64,000 nt of DNA from Mesorhizobium qingshengii (lineage in GTDB: Bacteria; Pseudomonadota; Alphaproteobacteria; Rhizobiales; Rhizobiaceae): the NCBI RefSeq assembly GCF_900103325.1, contig NZ_FMXM01000026.1:28690-92689 (forward strand). The letters run 5' to 3'. The translations under genes were made by a program, and so were the position numbers. This document shows positions 53,158 through 62,339 of this stretch, one piece after another (within the stretch, counting starts at the first letter, position 1; every line of letters starts with the position of its first letter). Below the pieces are notes generated by a model. That model made no database searches and had not been told where the DNA came from. It saw only the letters and a list, made by a program, of their open reading frames with translations.

Positions 53158-55647
53158 CTACCGCGCGGTCCCAAACACCGGCAAATCCCTCGCAAAATCC
53201 CCGATATCCGCCCATGGATCGCCCGAAGTCGCCAACAGCCCCGGCAGCGAGGAATAGTTCAGATCTTGCGGCGCATCGATGGATTCCAGGTCCGTCCAGC
53301 TCACCGGTGTCGAGGCCGGCAGGTTGGTGCGGGCGCGCAGCGAGTAAGGCGCCGCCGAGGTGTGGCCGCGCGCGTTGCGGTGATAGTCGATGAAGATGCG
53401 CTTCCTGCGGTTGTCCTTGCCCATGGTGGTGGTGAAGGTGTCGGGCGCGGTGGCCGCCAGATGCGTGGAGATGGCACTGGTTGCCTGATGCAGCTTCTTC
53501 CAGTTCTGTTTGCGCGTCACCGGTACAGTGATGTGGATGCCGCTGCCCCCGGACGTCTTGGCGAAGGGCACCAGCCCCAGACCCTCCAGTTCGCCCTTGA
53601 TGTGCACCGCCGCCTCGACCACCTCGCGCCATGAAATCCCCTCGCCCGGGTCGAGGTCGAAGACGATCTGGTCCGGCTTGTCGAGGCTGGTGCGGTGGGT
53701 GCCCCAGGTGTGGAACTCGACGACGCCGAACTGCGCCAGCGCCAGATAGCCCTTGGCGCCTTCGACCGAGAGATAGGATTTGGTCTCGCCCTCGGAATTG
53801 GTCGCCTCGAACGTCACCACCGAAGGCGGCATGCCGGTGAAGGCGTGACGCTGGAAGAAGCAGTCCTTCGGCAGGCCGGTCGGGCAGCGCACCAGCGACA
53901 CCGGGCGGCCGAGGATATGCGGCAGCATGAAATCGCCGACCAGCGCGTAGTAGACGGCGATGTCGAGCTTGGTCGGGCCGGTCTTGCCGAACAGCCGCCG
54001 CGTCGGGTTGGTCACCCAGATGGTGGCAAGGTCTGCCTCCGAGATCAGCCGCTTGCGCTTGGCCGACACCGGCGTCGACAGGCCGACATCGCGCAGGCCG
54101 CGAAACACCGCGTGGCGCAGCGCATTGTCCGCCGTGCGGTTGGCATAGTGGATGCGGGCCGACAGCAGCGGCCGCACCCAGTTCATCGCGCGCATGATTT
54201 CGCGCGGCACGCCCTCGGGCGCGGACGCGCCCGCGGTGAGCGGCTCCAGCCGGGAAAGCAGCTCGCCGGCGGTCCCGGCATCGAAGCCGGTGCCGACCTT
54301 GCCGCGATAGTGCAGCTCGCCATCCTCGAATTCGGCGAGGCCCAATGCCGCCAGCCCTTCGGCCGCGTCCGATGTGGTGTAGCCGGCAATGACGAAATCG
54401 CCGCTCTGCAGCGCCTTGGTCTTGGTCCAGCTCTTGGTGCGGCCGCTCTGGTAGGTCGCGGTGGCGCGCTTGGAGACGACGCCTTCCAGCCCGAGCTCCG
54501 ACGCCTGGTCATAGAGCCCCTGCCCCGAGCCTTCGACATGATCGGAAAACTGGATAGCGGAATTGGCGCCAAGGCCAGCGAGCAATTCGGCCAGCAGCGC
54601 CTTGCGCCGGACGAGCGGCGCTTTCGTCAGGTCCCAGCCATCGAGATACAAGAGATCGAAAGCATAGAAATGCAGCTTGCTGCCGGCGCCTTCGGCCAGC
54701 GCGTCCTGCAGCAGCGCGAAGCGGCTGATGCCCTTGGCGTCGAGCACGACGATCTCGCCGTCAATGATGGCATCGCGGCACGGCAGTCTGGCGAAGGCAT
54801 GCGGCAGATCGCCATAGCGCTTCGTCCAGTCGATGCCGCCCCGGGTGATCAGCCGCACCTCTCCGTTGGAGACATGCGCCATGGTGCGGTAGCCGTCGAA
54901 CTTGATCTCGTGCAGCCAGACCTCTCTGGTGTCCTCGCCGTCGGGCGGCCGGGGCACCTGCATCGCCAGCTGCGGTTCGATGCGGCTGAGCGCCGGGGCC
55001 TTGAAGGCACCCGGCAGCGTGCCGGGCTTCAGCGAGCCCGGTCTGGGCGTGGGTTTGGCGGCCGGCTTTGGCGGCGCCACCAGCTCCTCGATGCGCAATC
55101 CGGATTTGACGCTTTCCGGCCGTGCTTCCAGGATGTCGAGCTTGGGATCGGCGGCAAGGTCGCGCTCCTTGAACAGCAGCCAGTTCTTCTTGTTTTCGTC
55201 CTCGCCGGGTTTTGGTTTCAGCCGCGTCAGCATCCAGCCGCCATTGAGCTTTTCGCCGGCCAGACGGAACTTGAAGGCGCCGGTGCGCAGGCTCTTCTCG
55301 ACATCGTCCATCGGCGCCCAGGTACCGGTGTCCCAGACGATCATCGGCCCGCCGCCATATTCGCCCTCGGGAATGACGCCCTCGAAGTCGATATATTCGA
55401 GCGGATGATCCTCGGTCTCGACCGCCAGCCTTTTGTCAGCCGGATTGAGCGAGGGCCCGCGCGGCACCGCCCAGCTCTTCAGCACGCCGCCGACTTGCAG
55501 GCGCAGATCATAGTGATCGGCGGTGGCGTGATGCTTGTGCACGACGAAGCGGTTGCCTTCGTCGGCGACCAGCCCGCCAACCGGCTCCGGTGTCTTCGAG
55601 AATTCGCGCTTGGCGCGATAGGTTTGGAGTTTGGGCGGGGTTGTCAT
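53158..55647 (-). CDS. ligD: LigD, multifunctional NHEJ DNA ligase
   Basis: 829 aa with three domains. The 3'-phosphoesterase (~res 20-190) has FVVHKHHATADHYDLRLQ and EGVIPEGEYGGG. The ATP-dependent ligase (~225-520) has the adenylation lysine in EIKFDGYR (~248). The AEP-type polymerase/primase (~540-815) has FDLDPGEGISW and SGGSGIHITVPV. The order PE-Lig-Pol is the usual rhizobial one. It works with Ku in double-strand break repair. ATG 55647 begins MTTPPKLQTYRAKREF. Confidence 0.96.
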   Translation of the reverse strand: MTTPPKLQTYRAKREFSKTPEPVGGLVADEGNRFVVHKHHATADHYDLRLQVGGVLKSWAVPRGPSLNPADKRLAVETEDHPLEYIDFEGVIPEGEYGGGPMIVWDTGTWAPMDDVEKSLRTGAFKFRLAGEKLNGGWMLTRLKPKPGEDENKKNWLLFKERDLAADPKLDILEARPESVKSGLRIEELVAPPKPAAKPTPRPGSLKPGTLPGAFKAPALSRIEPQLAMQVPRPPDGEDTREVWLHEIKFDGYRTMAHVSNGEVRLITRGGIDWTKRYGDLPHAFARLPCRDAIIDGEIVVLDAKGISRFALLQDALAEGAGSKLHFYAFDLLYLDGWDLTKAPLVRRKALLAELLAGLGANSAIQFSDHVEGSGQGLYDQASELGLEGVVSKRATATYQSGRTKSWTKTKALQSGDFVIAGYTTSDAAEGLAALGLAEFEDGELHYRGKVGTGFDAGTAGELLSRLEPLTAGASAPEGVPREIMRAMNWVRPLLSARIHYANRTADNALRHAVFRGLRDVGLSTPVSAKRKRLISEADLATIWVTNPTRRLFGKTGPTKLDIAVYYALVGDFMLPHILGRPVSLVRCPTGLPKDCFFQRHAFTGMPPSVVTFEATNSEGETKSYLSVEGAKGYLALAQFGVVEFHTWGTHRTSLDKPDQIVFDLDPGEGISWREVVEAAVHIKGELEGLGLVPFAKTSGGSGIHITVPVTRKQNWKKLHQATSAISTHLAATAPDTFTTTMGKDNRRKRIFIDYHRNARGHTSAAPYSLRARTNLPASTPVSWTDLESIDAPQDLNYSSLPGLLATSGDPWADIGDFARDLPVFGTAR

Positions 55648-55710
55648 GGCGTACGCCGTGATCCTTCCCACTGTCCCACCAGCGTTCCGGAACGAGCAGA
55701 GATCACGCTC

Positions 55711-55935
55711 TCAATCGTCGGCGGCCGGCGTCAGTTCGAGCTCGGCCGGCGACAGCCCCTGCTGCAGCTGGGCGAGCCGGAATTCGTCGACCCAATAGGC
55801 CTCGCCGTCGACCAGCACGCGTGCCTGGTAGGCGCCCGCCGAAAAACTCTGCGCGGTGATGTAGACCTTGTGGCGGTCGAGCGCCTTGCGTACCGCTGCG
55901 CGCTTCGAATTCTGGCCGATGACGGGACTGAACAT
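55711..55935 (-). CDS. small hypothetical protein next to ligD
   Basis: 74 aa from ATG 55935 (GAGGG at good spacing). Basic helix (QNSKRAAVRKALDRHKVYIT), then two beta strands (AYQARVLVDGEAYWVDEFRL) and an acidic tail. It ends 63 bp upstream of the ligD start on the same strand, so it may head a ligD transcript. Family not recognised. Confidence 0.65.
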   Translation of the reverse strand: MFSPVIGQNSKRAAVRKALDRHKVYITAQSFSAGAYQARVLVDGEAYWVDEFRLAQLQQGLSPAELELTPAADD

Positions 55936-56181
55936 GACGCTGCCCTCGGTCGCCCTGACACGCAACACAGCCGCTTCCGCAGCCTGGCGACTGGCTCAAG
56001 GATGACGGAGACACGCTGTCCTGTCAATTTCGGGTGGCCTGCAAATGCGGCACGGTCTCCTCACAAAGTTGCGGGTGGCCCAAACCGGGGCTGTTTGCAG
56101 CTTGCCGGCCTGGAACCACCCGCCCGCCTTGCGTCCTTCCCAAGACAGGAGACCAGATAGGCGCATCGGCGCCAATTCACC

Positions 56182-56195
56182 TTGACCTGGATCAA
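56182..56195. promoter_or_regulatory. FNR/FixK-type box
   Basis: TTGACCTGGATCAA, a perfect TTGA-N6-TCAA palindrome matching Anr/FixK consensus. It is 224 bp upstream of the EthD-like gene (plus) and about 247 bp from the small gene at 55935 (minus). The controlled gene is unclear. Confidence 0.55.
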
Positions 56196-56418
56196 GCGCC
56201 CTCGAGGTCGTGGCCCTGACAGGCGGGGGCCACGGCGCCGGGCCATGCTCACGCCGGCCGGTCGCGAACGGATGGCGGCGTGCCAATATCATGAGGCGCA
56301 GGCCCAGTCGTTGGTTCCGCGAAAAACCCCGCCCCTGTCGAAATCCGCTCCCCCCGAACGACATTGGTGCGGCGCCGACGAACATCGCGGCGCCGATCAC
56401 ACCATAGGGAGCACCACC

Positions 56419-56733
56419 ATGGCCAAAATGCTCGTTATCTACAAAACCCCTGCCGATCCCGCCGCTTTCGACCGGCACTATTTCGACATCCATCTGCCGC
56501 TCGCGAAACAACTTCCCGGCCTGCGCCGCTACGATGTCAGCAAGCGGCCGATCGTGAGCCTGTCGCCGGGCGAGATACCCTACATCGTGGCGACCCTCTA
56601 TTTCGACAGCCTGGACGCCATTCGCGCGGCATTTGCCAGCGAGATCGGCAAGGCCTGCGCCGTCGACCGGCGCAAATACGCGCCCGAAGACGACGACGTG
56701 ATGATGTTGCTTTTCGATTCTGAGGCGATGTGA
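56419..56733 (+). CDS. EthD family (dimeric ferredoxin-like) protein
   Basis: 104 aa. EthD signature: KMLVIYKTPADPAAFDRHYF, then DIHLPLAKQLPGLRRYDVS and IVATLYFDSLDAIRAAFAS. The alpha/beta barrel-like dimer is used by ring-cleavage and degradation accessory proteins. GGGAGCACCACC precedes ATG 56419; the longer frame from 56182 is rejected. Function in this strain unknown. Confidence 0.88.
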   Translation: MAKMLVIYKTPADPAAFDRHYFDIHLPLAKQLPGLRRYDVSKRPIVSLSPGEIPYIVATLYFDSLDAIRAAFASEIGKACAVDRRKYAPEDDDVMMLLFDSEAM

Positions 56734-56740
56734 GGCGGTG

Positions 56741-56801
56741 GAGCAATTCCGGGAAAAGTGTGAAACGGTTTTCCGTCCGGAATCGCGTCAAGAACAAAGC
56801 T
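56741..56801. repeat. dispersed rhizobial intergenic repeat
   Basis: GAGCAATTCCGGGAAAAGTG followed by GGTTTTCCGTCCGGAATCGCGTC. The outer arms GCAATTCCGG/CCGGAATCGC form an imperfect palindrome. I recognise this from many Mesorhizobium and Sinorhizobium intergenic regions. Confidence 0.65.
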
Positions 56802-56881
56802 CTACTTCGCCCGGCAAGGCCACGGACGCATGGTCGCCGGCGGCTTCGGGCGATCATTCGCCTGTATCGGGATCAGCGCGG

Positions 56882-56917
56882 AAAAGCCCGCCACCTTTCT
56901 GCGGCGGGCTGGCTTTT
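56882..56917 (-). terminator. rho-independent terminator of the RiPP-like gene
   Basis: On the minus strand AGCCCGCCGC...GGTGGCGGGCT forms a stem followed by TTTTC, 16 bp after the peptide 2 stop. Confidence 0.75.
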
Positions 56918-56932
56918 CAATGGTGTCGATTG

Positions 56933-57022
56933 TTATTCTTTGCCTGACAGGACCGTGAGTGCCGTCACGCGGGTGAGCTGCTGACGCTTGTTGAGCGTCG
57001 GCTTTTCATAAGTCTTTTTCAT
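56933..57022 (-). CDS. putative RiPP precursor with YxxPxL leader motif (peptide 2)
   Basis: 29 aa. Starts MKKTYEKPTLNKRQQL; YEKPTL is an exact YxxPxL leader motif. RVTA at the middle aligns with KAITA of peptide 1 (46793). The C-terminal part is only LTVLSGKE. GGGGGATATCG precedes the ATG and a rho-independent terminator follows. The gene lies 111 bp after the CelD-like GNAT gene of the polysaccharide locus, same strand. The product and enzymes are unknown. Confidence 0.72.
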   Translation of the reverse strand: MKKTYEKPTLNKRQQLTRVTALTVLSGKE

Positions 57023-57133
57023 CGATATCCCCCAAAGCCCCCAATGGCTGTCGGCAAGTGGCGCCCGCGCCTTCCCTTTGTCAAGCTGCCGCTGAAATAC
57101 CGGGGAAAGCCATCACAAGGTCGGACAGGCGCT

Positions 57134-58360
57134 TCAGTTCTTCAATCGCCGCAAGCCGCGCACCAGTCTCTGGCCGGCCTTGGACAGGCGCGGGTTGGAG
57201 CGCACGAAAAGCTCGACCCGCTCGCGAAGCGCCGCGACGGCGGCCACGCCCTTGCCGAGCGGCGTCAGCGTTTCGTCGAGCGTGGCCAGGACCGAACTCT
57301 CGGCGCCGAACTGTTCCTTGTAGGGCTGACTGCCAACCGACAGGTCGAAATAGTTGAAGCCCTGCCGGAGTCCCCATTCCATCAGTCTGCCGATGATCGC
57401 CAAGCCCGGTGAGGCGTTGACCACCACCTCCTGGTCTATGCCGATCAGGAGGGCATGCAAGGTGCCCTGTCGGGTTAGCAAGTACTGGCCGGCGACCCAG
57501 TCCTCGCCGGCGCGCAATCCGAAGACCCGCACCGATCCGTCGGACAGGCCCTGGAGCGCCGCGTTTCGGTAGAAATCGACGACCGCCGGCTGCGCCAGCA
57601 GGTCGAACCGCCCCAGTTGGCGAAAGCGCCGGAGCCGCATCTCGACCAGGGCGCCGAAGATCAGCTCCACCAGGCCCGGCGTGTTGGCCTCGACCAGATC
57701 CACGCTGCCGTGCCGTTCAAGCCGGCGCCAGTCCTTGTTGAAGGTCTTGACGAAGGACGGCCTGCCGTGGCGCTTGATCAGGGTCTCCGGATCGCCCGCC
57801 AGAACGAGCCCGGAGGTGATGAGGCTGGAATCGCCGGCGGATGCCAGCATCGCCAGTGGATTGGCGACGCCGTAAATCTCTCGCGGAATTCCCGTGATAT
57901 GGATGCGGTCTGCCGGCGGAAGGACGGATCGGATCGCCGCCCATGCCGCCTCGGCGGCTTGCCGGGTCCAGGGACTGCTGTCCGCCAGCAACGGCGCGGA
58001 ATAGTCGCAGACGCCGCAGCTCAGCCATTCGATCACCCGATATCCGAACCTCGAGCTCCGCATCAGCGGCATCAGCATCTTGAGTTCGCCGGTACCGGCG
58101 TCGGTCACTTCCACGACAATCAGTTCGGCGCCTTCAGGCATCAACCGTTTGGCGATCCCCTCTGCCCACGCATAGGATTGATGGGCGCTACACACGCCCT
58201 CTGCCTGGCACCGAAGCCAGAGTGGCATGACTGTTTCCAGGCTGGTGTGCAGCCGAGCCGTGTAGACGCCTCCGGCGACGCCGGCGCCCTGGCCCAGCGC
58301 CTGGCCGCCAGATGTCGGCGCCCCGGTTGCCGGCTCTATCGTCATTGCCTGGATCGACAT
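57134..58360 (-). CDS. GNAT family protein, CelD/BcsL-like
   Basis: 408 aa. Two-lobed CelD-like acetyltransferase fold: N-terminal lobe TLETVMPLWLRCQAEGVCSA and WLSCGVCDYSAPLL; C-terminal GNAT block DWVAGQYLLTRQGTLHALLI, then EWGLRQGFNYFDLSVGSQPY KEQFG-type ending. This family is found in cellulose and exopolysaccharide loci and may acylate polysaccharide or its lipid carrier. ATG 58360 (AGGTGACGAC upstream) lies 8 bp after the flippase stop. Last of a three-gene operon. Confidence 0.8.
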   Translation of the reverse strand: MSIQAMTIEPATGAPTSGGQALGQGAGVAGGVYTARLHTSLETVMPLWLRCQAEGVCSAHQSYAWAEGIAKRLMPEGAELIVVEVTDAGTGELKMLMPLMRSSRFGYRVIEWLSCGVCDYSAPLLADSSPWTRQAAEAAWAAIRSVLPPADRIHITGIPREIYGVANPLAMLASAGDSSLITSGLVLAGDPETLIKRHGRPSFVKTFNKDWRRLERHGSVDLVEANTPGLVELIFGALVEMRLRRFRQLGRFDLLAQPAVVDFYRNAALQGLSDGSVRVFGLRAGEDWVAGQYLLTRQGTLHALLIGIDQEVVVNASPGLAIIGRLMEWGLRQGFNYFDLSVGSQPYKEQFGAESSVLATLDETLTPLGKGVAAVAALRERVELFVRSNPRLSKAGQRLVRGLRRLKN

Positions 58361-58368
58361 GTCGTCAC

Positions 58369-59682
58369 CTATCTTTTTCCCGTGGCAAGCGGGACGTGTT
58401 CGGCCTGTCGCCACGACGTTGAGTGGCCATCATGGCGGTCATCCCTCGGCTCGAGCGCTCGCATGTGGCGGTGTGCGAAATACCATGAGGCCACGAGCAC
58501 GACGATCTCGGAGGCAGCGGCACCGGCGAGCGACCATGGCGGAGACGCGATCGCCAGCAGGATGGCGATCAGGATCAGTCCGACGATCGCGCCGGCCGTC
58601 GTGATGAAGGCGACCATCCGGAAATCGCCGAGTATCTCGAGGATGACGCGGGGCATGATGTAGAGCATGATGGGCACATAGTTCGCGATCGCCAGGAGCC
58701 CGATGAAGCCTATCGAGGCGTCCGCGAGAGCCTGGGATTTTATCATTGGCAAGACGAACAGTATGCCGCATCCATAGACCAGGCTGCCGAGCCCCATCAC
58801 CAGGGCCCATATCTTGGCCTGCGTCCAGACGCGGCCGACTTCGTTCTTCGCCATCAGCTTCGCCAGTTCCGGCTGGATCATGTTCATGAAAGCCAGGCTG
58901 ATGATGCGCAGCGGGCCAAACAGCACGAGAACCGCCGCCAGTGGCGCGTAAGCGGCCGGTCCGGCAATACCCGCGACCAGCAGCGCCAGGCACTGCCCCT
59001 GGATGTTGGTGGTGGTGGCGCTGAACCCCGACCAGCGCAGCTGCGGCCAGAGCCTGGCGTAGCGTCGCCGGGCCGGCATGCGGAAGCTGATGCGAAGCGT
59101 CCGGCGCGCCAGCCGGACCAGCACGACGATGCCGATCAGGTTGGCCGCCGCCAGTGCATAGAAGACCGCTTGCAGCACGTTCGCGGCCACCCAGATCGCC
59201 AGCGCGGTCAACGCGACGCCCGCGACCGTGAATACAAAGTCGCTGATGGAGACAATCATCTGTTGGCGGCGTGCGAAGAATGCCGTGCGCATATAACTGC
59301 GCAGCGACCACGCGCCGACGAAGCAACCGGCGGCGACACCGCTTGCTTCACCCCAGAGCTGCATCAGCAGTGCCGTGGCGGCGGCCATGACCAGCGCCAC
59401 GACGAGCGCCGCCGATCCGAAAGTGACATCGTGTGCGTCGACGCCTGCGCGGTTGTTGCTCTTGCCCATCCATATGCTGGCGGGCACGGCGGTCAGCGAC
59501 CGGATGTAGGACAGGCCGACGCCCCCCATCACCATGGCGATGGCGAAGATGCCGTAGCCTTGCGCCGACAGCACATGCAGCAGCGCTATGTTCAGCGCGA
59601 AGTGAAAGCCGCTCTGCATGGCCTCGCCGCCGATCATCAGCATGAGACGCCGCAGCAGATGGGCGGGAAACGCGAACTTCAC
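58369..59682 (-). CDS. Wzx-type polysaccharide flippase
   Basis: 437 aa with about 12 helices, MATE/oligosaccharidyl-lipid flippase superfamily. Examples: FALNIALLHVLSAQGYGIFA, LAAVLVLFGPLRIISLAFMN (with NMIQPELAKLMAKN), IGFIGLLAIANYVPIMLYIM. It probably moves lipid-linked repeat units across the inner membrane. Its ATG overlaps the upstream glycosyltransferase stop by 4 bp. Confidence 0.88.
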   Translation of the reverse strand: MKFAFPAHLLRRLMLMIGGEAMQSGFHFALNIALLHVLSAQGYGIFAIAMVMGGVGLSYIRSLTAVPASIWMGKSNNRAGVDAHDVTFGSAALVVALVMAAATALLMQLWGEASGVAAGCFVGAWSLRSYMRTAFFARRQQMIVSISDFVFTVAGVALTALAIWVAANVLQAVFYALAAANLIGIVVLVRLARRTLRISFRMPARRRYARLWPQLRWSGFSATTTNIQGQCLALLVAGIAGPAAYAPLAAVLVLFGPLRIISLAFMNMIQPELAKLMAKNEVGRVWTQAKIWALVMGLGSLVYGCGILFVLPMIKSQALADASIGFIGLLAIANYVPIMLYIMPRVILEILGDFRMVAFITTAGAIVGLILIAILLAIASPPWSLAGAAASEIVVLVASWYFAHRHMRALEPRDDRHDGHSTSWRQAEHVPLATGKR

Positions 59683-60848
59683 GAACTGGTCTCCGCTTCG
59701 CGGGCGACATGCGCCCGGCCAGGCTTCGCCAGCGCCGCCCTCAGCTTGTCCGTGGCGATCGCCGCGATCGCCGCCGCCGCCACCTCCTCGCTGAAAAGCT
59801 CCTCGTATCGCGACCGCCCCGCGGCGACGAAACCACGCCAGGCGTCCGGCCGCAGGATGATCTCCCGCAGTTTGCCGGCCAGCGCCGCGGCATCGCCCGG
59901 CGGAACATGCCAGCCCGTCTCGCCATCGATGACCACTTCCACCAGCCCGCCGATCGCCGACACCAGCGGCGGACGGCCATGGGCCATTGCCTCGATGGCG
60001 ACGCGGCCCAGCGATTCCGGACGCCGCGACGGCACGGTGACGATATCGGCCCAGCGGTAATGCTCCGAGGGGTCCGGCACGAAAGGCAACACGCTGACGC
60101 GTTCGGCCAGGCCCATGCTCTCGACCAGTTCGGCCAGCGCGCGCTCGCGCTCGACGCTTTCGAAGGCACCGCCGACCAGCCGCACCTCGATCCGCGACCG
60201 CAATTCCGCCGGCATCGAAGCGATCGCCTCCAGCAGGACTTCCTGGCCCTTGATCCTGTTGACGCGGCCGAGCAGCAACACCCGCAACGGGCGCTTGCCG
60301 TCATAGGTCATCGCTTGGGCGGCCGCCGGCCCGGCGACACCGTTGTAGACGACATGCGTGCGCGAGCCCTTGGGATCGCCGAACGCGGCGCGCGTCGCGC
60401 GCGAGTTGAAGATGAGGTCCGCATGGCTCCAGCGCATCAGGCCGACAAGCACCCGGCGCATGGCGCCTTCGGGGATTTCGTGGATATGCAGGACAGCCTT
60501 GTCCGGAACAAAGCGCGCGGCCAGCGCGTAGTCGGCCACGATCGAGGTGTTGACGTAGGTGAGATCGCAATCCCTGAGGCGGCGCCACGCCCTCAACACA
60601 GCCATCGGCAGCCGCGCCATCTCGACCGTCGCCAGGCGCAATATGGCTTGGCGCCTCAGCACCCAGAGCGGCTCGAAGACGATCCGGCTGGCATGGCCCT
60701 CCAGGATTTGCACGATCGGCCCGCTGCGCGGCAGCACCACTTCGATGTCGGCCGACGGAAACGCGGCGCGCAGCGCAGCGACGCTCTCCGCGAAGCTGCG
60801 GTCGGAACCATAGAGTTCATATCCCTGATGAACGCAGGCAATCCGCAT
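59679..60848 (-). CDS. GT4-type glycosyltransferase
   Basis: 389 aa, GT-B fold. The acceptor domain starts CVHQGYELYGSDRSF. Donor domain: LLLGRVNRIKGQEVLLEAI, VLPFVPDPSEHYRWADIVTV and the EX7E-like SRRPESLGRVAIEAMAHGRP. It adds a sugar from a nucleotide donor to the growing repeat unit. First gene of the minus-strand operon GT-flippase-GNAT; divergent from a second GT. Confidence 0.9.
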   Translation of the reverse strand: MRIACVHQGYELYGSDRSFAESVAALRAAFPSADIEVVLPRSGPIVQILEGHASRIVFEPLWVLRRQAILRLATVEMARLPMAVLRAWRRLRDCDLTYVNTSIVADYALAARFVPDKAVLHIHEIPEGAMRRVLVGLMRWSHADLIFNSRATRAAFGDPKGSRTHVVYNGVAGPAAAQAMTYDGKRPLRVLLLGRVNRIKGQEVLLEAIASMPAELRSRIEVRLVGGAFESVERERALAELVESMGLAERVSVLPFVPDPSEHYRWADIVTVPSRRPESLGRVAIEAMAHGRPPLVSAIGGLVEVVIDGETGWHVPPGDAAALAGKLREIILRPDAWRGFVAAGRSRYEELFSEEVAAAAIAAIATDKLRAALAKPGRAHVAREAETSS

Positions 60849-61169
60849 CTTTGTATCCCGCCAGGTGCCGCAACCATCGCGCTAGCCGGTGGCGTGCTGG
60901 AACCTTGTCGCAAGAACCATGCCTGGTTGATCCGTCCGGACGCCGGACGCCAAATCCCTGGCAATGCCTCGTTTCGACACAGATACGCACAGAAGGGTTG
61001 ACCGATAATGAAACAACCACCGGGTTCAATACAGTTTTTTTACAACCCGGCGCGATGATCATCCACCCGAACGCCGAAATCGGGAGATGGCACGGAAGTT
61101 GCGCTTCCGCTTCCTGATGATGCAGCAGTCGCTAATGTACATGGAATACATCCGAAAGTGCCGCCGGCC
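60849..61169. promoter_or_regulatory. divergent promoter region of the polysaccharide locus
   Basis: A 321-bp gap, AT-richer than its surroundings. An inverted repeat CCGGGTT-N17-AACCCGG with a T-run in its loop lies at 61020-61050 and could be an operator. No gene is seen. Confidence 0.45.
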
Positions 61170-62339
61170 ATGAAACCAGAGACGCCCGCCATTCTGATCC
61201 TGGGGACGCGCGGCATACCCGCGGCCCATGGCGGCTTTGAAACCTTCGCCGAAAGACTGGCTCTCTTTCTCGCCGCAAGAGGCTGGAAGGTCGGCGTCTA
61301 CTGCCAGCAGGAGGTCGATCGGATCGGGCAGAGGGTGCGCAGCGAAACCTGGCGCGGCATCGAGCTCATCCACGTCGAGGTCGCCTCGAGGGGGCCGCGC
61401 GCGACACTGGAATTCGACTGGCAATGCGCCCGCGACGCCGCCAGGCGGCCGGGCGTCTGCCTCGTCCTCGGCTACAATGGCGGGATCTTCCTGACCTGGC
61501 TCAGGCTGATGCGGCGCAAGATCATCACCAACATGGACGGCATCGAGTGGCGCCGTCCCAAATGGGGGATGGCGGCGCGCACCTGGTTCTGGCTCAACGA
61601 ATGGATCGCCGCCTGGACCTCGCATCGCCTGGTCGCCGATCATCCAGCGATCGCCGACCATCTGGCGACGCGCCGGCCGCGCAGCGCCATCACCACCATC
61701 GCCTATGGCGCCGATCCGGTGACATCGGCGCCCGAGGCGCCGGTTCGGGCGCTCGGCATCGAGCCAGGACGCTATTTGATCTCGATCGCGCGCATCGAAC
61801 CCGACAACAACATCCTGCCGATCGTCGAAGCCTTTTGCAGCCGCAAGCGCGACATGAAGCTGGTGGTGCTGGGCACGCTTTCCGACCAAATCCCCTATCA
61901 CGTCGCCGTCCGCAAGGCGGCGAACGGCTCGGTGGTTCTGCCGGGTGCCATCTACGACCAGGAAACGGTGAAGGCGCTGCGCTACCACGCGCGCGCCTAT
62001 CTGCACGGACACACGGTCGGCGGCACCAACCCATCGCTGGTCGAGGCGCTGGCCGCCGGCAACATGGTTATCGCCCACGACAATCCCTATAACAGGTGGA
62101 CCGCCGGGGCTGCCGCCATCTATTTCACCGATACCGCCAGCTGCGCCGAGCGGATGCAACAGGCCCTGGACGACGACGCCCTTGTCGCGGCCTGCGGCAA
62201 GGCCGCCAGGGCGCGTGCCCATGAAGCCTTCCGCTGGGAGGACGTCCTGCTTGCCTATGAGCGTGAAGCCTACCGCTTGCTCGGCATGACCGCCGCCGAG
62301 GCCGTCGCGATCGATCGTCCTTCGCCCGGCACGGCATGA
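61170..62339 (+). CDS. DUF1972-type glycosyltransferase
   Basis: 389 aa. N-terminal DUF1972 motif ILGTRGIPAAHGGFETFAER (~res 8-27), then NMDGIEWRRPKWG and the GT4 donor half with YLISIARIEPDNNILPIVEA and HGHTVGGTNPSLVEALAAGN. Related to rhamnosyl/glucosyl transferases of exopolysaccharide clusters. The start is ATG 61170 (GTG 61158 possible); the ribosome site is weak. Overlaps the GH5 gene by ATGA. Confidence 0.9.
   Translation: MKPETPAILILGTRGIPAAHGGFETFAERLALFLAARGWKVGVYCQQEVDRIGQRVRSETWRGIELIHVEVASRGPRATLEFDWQCARDAARRPGVCLVLGYNGGIFLTWLRLMRRKIITNMDGIEWRRPKWGMAARTWFWLNEWIAAWTSHRLVADHPAIADHLATRRPRSAITTIAYGADPVTSAPEAPVRALGIEPGRYLISIARIEPDNNILPIVEAFCSRKRDMKLVVLGTLSDQIPYHVAVRKAANGSVVLPGAIYDQETVKALRYHARAYLHGHTVGGTNPSLVEALAAGNMVIAHDNPYNRWTAGAAAIYFTDTASCAERMQQALDDDALVAACGKAARARAHEAFRWEDVLLAYEREAYRLLGMTAAEAVAIDRPSPGTA

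Noticed and set aside
53695..56160. 821-aa plus-strand ORF opposite ligD
   Set aside because: Antisense of a conserved three-domain ligase; no start signal or motifs.
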